The notes under the pieces were generated by a model. It was not told the DNA's origin. It did not search any database and saw only the letters and a program-made list of their open reading frames with translations. The translations under genes were made by a program, and so were the position numbers. From Proteobacteria bacterium UBA6908 (lineage in GTDB: Bacteria; Pseudomonadota; Gammaproteobacteria; Acidiferrobacterales; UBA6901), in the NCBI GenBank assembly GCA_002451085.1, contig DKBE01000051.1, positions 1,926-17,905 on the forward strand: DNA of 15,980 nt, given 5' to 3'. Positions 13,428 through 15,980 of the stretch are shown one piece after another (position 1 is the first letter of the stretch; the number at the start of each line of letters is the position of its first letter).

Positions 13428-13460
13428 GCTGCGGCCCGTCAGGGCCGCCCCGTCCGCAGC
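13428..13460 (-). promoter_or_regulatory. Two mutually exclusive hairpins in the leader of the MFS gene
   Basis: GCGGCCC (13431-13437) pairs with GGGCCGC (13442-13448) across a 4-base loop. GCTGCGG (13428-13434) pairs with CCGCAGC (13454-13460). The first arms overlap, so only one stem can form at a time. The element lies 24 bases after the upstream gene's stop and 33 bases before the MFS start. No T-run follows, so it is not a plain intrinsic terminator; attenuation or mRNA processing is possible. Confidence 0.35.
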
Positions 13461-13484
13461 GAAATGACTAACCGCCAACACATG

Positions 13485-14000
13485 TTAGCGCACGAAGACA
13501 ATGGACTCGAACCGGGCGTGGTGCAGCAGTTCTCGTAGCAACAGCAAGCTGGCCGCGAAGACCCGCCCTGCGGGCATACCCAGTTGTGCCGGCGGTGTTC
13601 CGTGGGACACATCGGCCAGGCGATTGAACAATCGTTCTGCGCTTCCAATGTCCAGATGAACACCCTGCCCGCTACTATGGCCTGCCAGCTTGGTGATTTC
13701 GCCGATCTCCGGAGCGGCGCTCACCAGGCATCGGTGCTTCGGCAATAAATCAATGACGGGCATCAGTGCATCCTCGATCACGGCAATCGCTGCCTCGAGC
13801 TCCTCCGCCGTGGGCGGTTCATGATGCAGGTGCTGCAGAATGCCCTGAAATGTGCCGGCGTCGAGCGTGATTGAATTGGGCGAATCACCATCGCTTAAAA
13901 CCTCAAGCGCAATCCGATCTCCGTCGAAATGCAGCCAGGTGACCGGCCCTTCTTTCAGCAATGAGCGAATGACGGATTCCCGGCTCTGAAGGTCGCCCAT
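13485..14000 (-). CDS. Degenerate stand-alone Ppx/GppA second-domain-like protein (171 aa)
   Basis: This gene has no obvious name, but its order of segments follows domain II of exopolyphosphatase/pppGpp phosphatase. Residues 20-35 (VTWLHFDGDRIALEVL) sit where 'xDIGGGSTELVL' normally is. EPPTAEELEAAIAVIEDALMPVIDLL (61-86) matches the 'DPPS.EEL......R..L.PLL..L' helix. CLVSAAPEIGEITKLAG matches 'LVATGGTATTLAAL'. RLFNRLADV...LGMPAGRVFAASLLLLRELLHHARFESIVF (123-169) matches the closing 'LPGLPPGRADVIVAGALIL..LL..LG...' segment. The phosphate-binding glycines are lost (HFDGDR for DIGGGS; AAPE for TGGT) and domain I is absent, so catalysis is unlikely. The alignment is from memory. The ATG at 13998-14000 has a GGGAAGGG site, so it looks like an intact gene rather than a fragment. 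Possible roles are polyphosphate or nucleotide sensing, or a structural part. Confidence 0.6.
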   Translation of the reverse strand: MGDLQSRESVIRSLLKEGPVTWLHFDGDRIALEVLSDGDSPNSITLDAGTFQGILQHLHHEPPTAEELEAAIAVIEDALMPVIDLLPKHRCLVSAAPEIGEITKLAGHSSGQGVHLDIGSAERLFNRLADVSHGTPPAQLGMPAGRVFAASLLLLRELLHHARFESIVFVR

Positions 14001-14083
14001 TAATCCCTTCCCTCGCCCTCATCAGGTGAATAAACACAATTCCACGCACTATTACACGTCGGCGCGAATGGTGTTGTGATACC

Positions 14084-14557
14084 TCATTTCCTTGGATCGC
14101 TGATGTGCTGGATATCCACGAGGCTCCATTCGTTACCGCTGCGATACAGACGTTTGTCTTGCCGTGGATATTCGGTGACGTCTTGCTGGAGACGTTGACC
14201 CATGACCAGGCAGACCAGTGTTTCTTCGCCATCGTTAACGATGACGTGCGCCGCGGTATTTCGTGGAAAACCTACGAAGTCGCCTTTTTCCAGTTGATAG
14301 GTGTCGCCCTCGATGAGGAGGGCGCCCTTCCCGGAAAGTACATACACGCATTCTTCTTCAAAAAGGTGTTTGTGATACTCCGTGGTGTCCTTTCCGGGCT
14401 CAACATAAATGATATGCACACCAACCTGGCTTAAACCAACGGCGTCGCCCAGGGACTTGTTGAGACGCACGGCGTTGGGATTCAGAAAATGAACCTTGCG
14501 CTCCCCAGGCATATTTTCAATATCAGCTGCTTTTAGAAGCAGTTTCCGGGTTTCCAT
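14084..14557 (-). CDS. Cupin-domain protein (157 aa)
   Basis: This is a small single-domain cupin. Motif 1 is GKDTTEYHKHLFEEECVYVL, with H62, H64 and E68/E69 as metal ligands and the typical G-x5-HxH-x3/4-E-x6-G pattern ending at G76/G78. Motif 2 is EKGDFVGFPRNTAAHVIVNDG, with H104 as fourth ligand and the usual P and N positions. A mononuclear metal site (Fe, Mn, Ni or Zn) is expected. The N-terminal 40 residues precede the barrel and may hold a small beta element. The ATG at 14555-14557 follows GAAGG at good spacing. There is no signal peptide. The reaction is unknown: these Cupin_2 proteins include oxygenases, isomerases and sugar- or effector-binding proteins. It stands alone, with 113 bases to the DUF1330-like gene and 83 bases to the next. 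Confidence 0.85.
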   Translation of the reverse strand: METRKLLLKAADIENMPGERKVHFLNPNAVRLNKSLGDAVGLSQVGVHIIYVEPGKDTTEYHKHLFEEECVYVLSGKGALLIEGDTYQLEKGDFVGFPRNTAAHVIVNDGEETLVCLVMGQRLQQDVTEYPRQDKRLYRSGNEWSLVDIQHISDPRK

Positions 14558-14670
14558 AGATGCCTTCGATCGATTGAGAGACTGAACCTGTATCAGGCGG
14601 ACCCACCGAGCCGCCGATGCAGGATTCGTAAATACTCATGTGGGCCTATTTTCAGGGTTTGCGGCTGTAT

Positions 14671-15075
14671 TTATGGTGCCACTCCATCAACGACGAATTG
14701 GCGAAAGGTTGCATACTTGTCGCCGATTTTTCGAGCCGCTTTGTAGTCGGCGCTGTGATACCAGGCTTGCATTTGCTCGGCGCTCTCCCAGACCTGGATA
14801 AAAACACGCTTTGCCGGCGCGCCCTCAAGCGTGATTACATTATTTGATTCACCGTTGCTGCCAAAGGCAATGACACGCCCGCCCGCTGTTTTGACGGTGG
14901 AACGGACTTTCGGGGAATATTCCTTTGTATACCCTTCGAGGTCTTTTACGTCGACTTCGCCAATTAAATAAACAAGTTTTTGAATGCTGGCCTTTGCTTG
15001 AAGCTCCTGCGCGCCCCAGCCGCCAAGCGCGACACCAATGCATAACGTCAAGGCAACGACATATTGAATCTTCAA
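14671..15075 (-). CDS. Exported DUF1330-like protein, TTG start (134 aa)
   Basis: The start codon is TTG (15073-15075): a GGAGG site ends 6 bases upstream and no ATG precedes the signal sequence. Residues 1 to about 27 form a Sec signal (VVALTLCIGVALGG core, LQA/KA cleavage). The mature protein is a ferredoxin-like alpha-beta DUF1330 domain: YLIGEVDVKDLEGYTKEYSPKV, GGRVIAFG, VFIQVWESAEQMQAWYHSADYKAARKIGDKYATFRQFVVDG, all in the family order. Most DUF1330 proteins are cytoplasmic and of unknown function, so the periplasmic location is unusual. No catalytic residue is assigned. It appears to be transcribed alone; downstream (minus) is the cupin gene. Confidence 0.8.
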   Translation of the reverse strand: MKIQYVVALTLCIGVALGGWGAQELQAKASIQKLVYLIGEVDVKDLEGYTKEYSPKVRSTVKTAGGRVIAFGSNGESNNVITLEGAPAKRVFIQVWESAEQMQAWYHSADYKAARKIGDKYATFRQFVVDGVAP

Positions 15076-15134
15076 AATGTGCCTCCGGGAATCGTGAAAC
15101 TGGATCCACAGTCTGAACCGACTTGGGCTGTCTT

Positions 15135-15151
15135 GCCAAATTGGCTTTGGC
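15135..15151. other. Small inverted repeat upstream of the DUF1330-like gene
   Basis: GCCAAA-TTGGC-TTTGGC can pair over 6 bases, and it contains the shorter perfect dyad GCCAAATTGGC. It lies 60 bases upstream of the DUF1330-like start, in a 207-base gap that holds no other recognised feature. It could be an operator; the evidence is slight. Confidence 0.2.
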
Positions 15152-15282
15152 TTGCCTGATGCTCAACTCGGTCACTCGTTACTGGCGAACCGAATCCTCG
15201 ATAAGCCGGGTCAGATCAAAGTCTTGGCCAGGCCAGAATGTTCAGCATTTGGGTCTTTGAATGATACCGGCCGTGCTGTGAC

Positions 15283-15980
15283 TCATTGCAGCCGGAAGAC
15301 CCCTCTGACATACCGGATCTGGCCTTCTTCCAGGCTGCGCCGTGCGTTCGCGGCTTTTTGCGCGAGGTTGTCGACGTATACTCCCAGGGTCAGCGGACTC
15401 GGCGCGCTGTTGACAGTCGTCGTGTTCAAATGGGCATCGCTGATATCTTCGAAACACTCCGCCATCAAACCGCTTTCGCCGAGTATCGAGCGCATCACGT
15501 CGGGTGATGCCAGAAAACTGTCGGCCGGGTCACTGGCCCACGGCAGCGGAAAATACGAAGTTGCGTTGTTTCCGGCAGCCATCTCCTGGAAGGCATAGCG
15601 GCCGCCCGGCTTGAGAACCCGGCTGATCTCTTTATACAGCTTCGCCTTGTCGGCAATGTTCATGCCGACATTTTGCATCCAGACGACTTCAAACGTGTCG
15701 TCGGGAAAAGGCAGGTCAAGCGCGCTGCCTTGATGTACCTTGACGTGATCCTCCAGGCCGGTGAGCCGATTCAGCAATACCGCCGCGGCACAGAAATCGG
15801 ACCCCATTTCGATGCAGTCGACATGGCAGCCCAATGTGGAGGCAAGCATGCGGGCGGAGCCACCCGGTCCGGCGCCAATATCGAGAACACGGTCTTCCGC
15901 ACGAATCTGTGCCAGTTCCAACAATTCGCGTGAGGCCTTGAGCCCGCCGGTGTGGAAATGATCCATCGACCCGAGGTCTT
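15283..15980 (-). CDS. SAM-dependent methyltransferase, class I, N-terminus beyond the window
   Basis: This is a class I Rossmann methyltransferase. Motif I is VLDIGAGPGGSARMLA, with the acid at the end of strand 2 in CIEMGSDFC. Motif II/III is GSALDLPFPDDTFEVVWMQNVGMNI, then KEISRVLKPGGRYAFQEM as motif post-III. The frame stays open upstream of the first ATG (15964-15966) to the window edge, reading DLGSMDHFHTGG. The sequence around DxFHxGG is, as I recall, normally preceded by a further N-terminal segment in sarcosine/phosphoethanolamine-type and related enzymes, so the true start is probably outside. If the ATG at 15966 were used, the protein would be 227 residues, with no clear ribosome site before it. 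The methyl acceptor is unknown; small amines, phospholipid head groups or quinones are possible, by resemblance only. Confidence 0.85.
   Translation of the reverse strand, partial: DLGSMDHFHTGGLKASRELLELAQIRAEDRVLDIGAGPGGSARMLASTLGCHVDCIEMGSDFCAAAVLLNRLTGLEDHVKVHQGSALDLPFPDDTFEVVWMQNVGMNIADKAKLYKEISRVLKPGGRYAFQEMAAGNNATSYFPLPWASDPADSFLASPDVMRSILGESGLMAECFEDISDAHLNTTTVNSAPSPLTLGVYVDNLAQKAANARRSLEEGQIRYVRGVFRLQ

Noticed and set aside
1..15980. CRISPR arrays, tRNA/rRNA genes, insertion sequences or attachment sites
   Set aside because: No repeated spacer units, cloverleaf-like sequence, transposase motifs or terminal repeats were seen on either strand by eye.

Overview
The window is GC-rich, gene-dense DNA from a Gram-negative bacterium. 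The evidence is several outer-membrane beta-barrel proteins with Sec signal peptides, two lipobox lipoproteins, an AsmA-type protein and good Shine-Dalgarno sites. A proteobacterium is most likely, possibly a gammaproteobacterium, but no marker gene fixes the lineage. A perfect FNR/ANR-type site suggests it can sense low oxygen. I see no rRNA, tRNA, CRISPR array, transposase or phage gene.

Layout. 1-1127 (minus): the start of a putative outer-membrane channel-like protein that runs off the left edge, preceded by a second beta-barrel protein. Upstream of that barrel lie a G8 tract and a perfect TTGAT-N4-ATCAA site. 1376-3898 (minus): a large AsmA-family protein. 3899-4225: a divergent intergenic region. 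4226-7814 (plus): the only plus-strand genes, a tight two-gene operon. Its first gene encodes a secreted zinc phospholipase C / S1-P1 nuclease-like domain fused to a C-terminal beta-barrel. Its second encodes a phospholipase D / cardiolipin synthase-like lipoprotein. 7836-8831 (minus): a patatin-like phospholipase lipoprotein, converging on that operon. 9086-10123 (minus): a DUF2846-like domain fused to a beta-barrel. 10434-11601 (minus): a secreted alpha/beta hydrolase downstream of an 82-residue protein. 11730-12098: a VOC (glyoxalase-fold) protein. 12157-13395: an MFS transporter. 13485-14000: a protein that looks like a degenerate, stand-alone second domain of a Ppx/GppA phosphatase. 14084-14557: a cupin. 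14671-15075: an exported DUF1330-like protein with a TTG start. 15283 to the right edge: a SAM-dependent methyltransferase cut by the window.

How the genes may work together. The left half reads as an envelope-lipid neighbourhood. It has an AsmA protein (a family linked to phospholipid traffic to the outer membrane) and three different phospholipase folds: PLC-like, PLD-like and patatin. All three carry export signals, and one is apparently anchored in the outer membrane by its own barrel. Envelope phospholipid turnover or remodelling is the simplest inference. The right half is a series of small, mostly separately transcribed genes with no obvious common pathway.

The most unusual items are the PLC-like/barrel fusion, whose predicted mature protein begins with the Trp expected of a W1-type trinuclear zinc enzyme, and the degenerate Ppx/GppA-like half protein.
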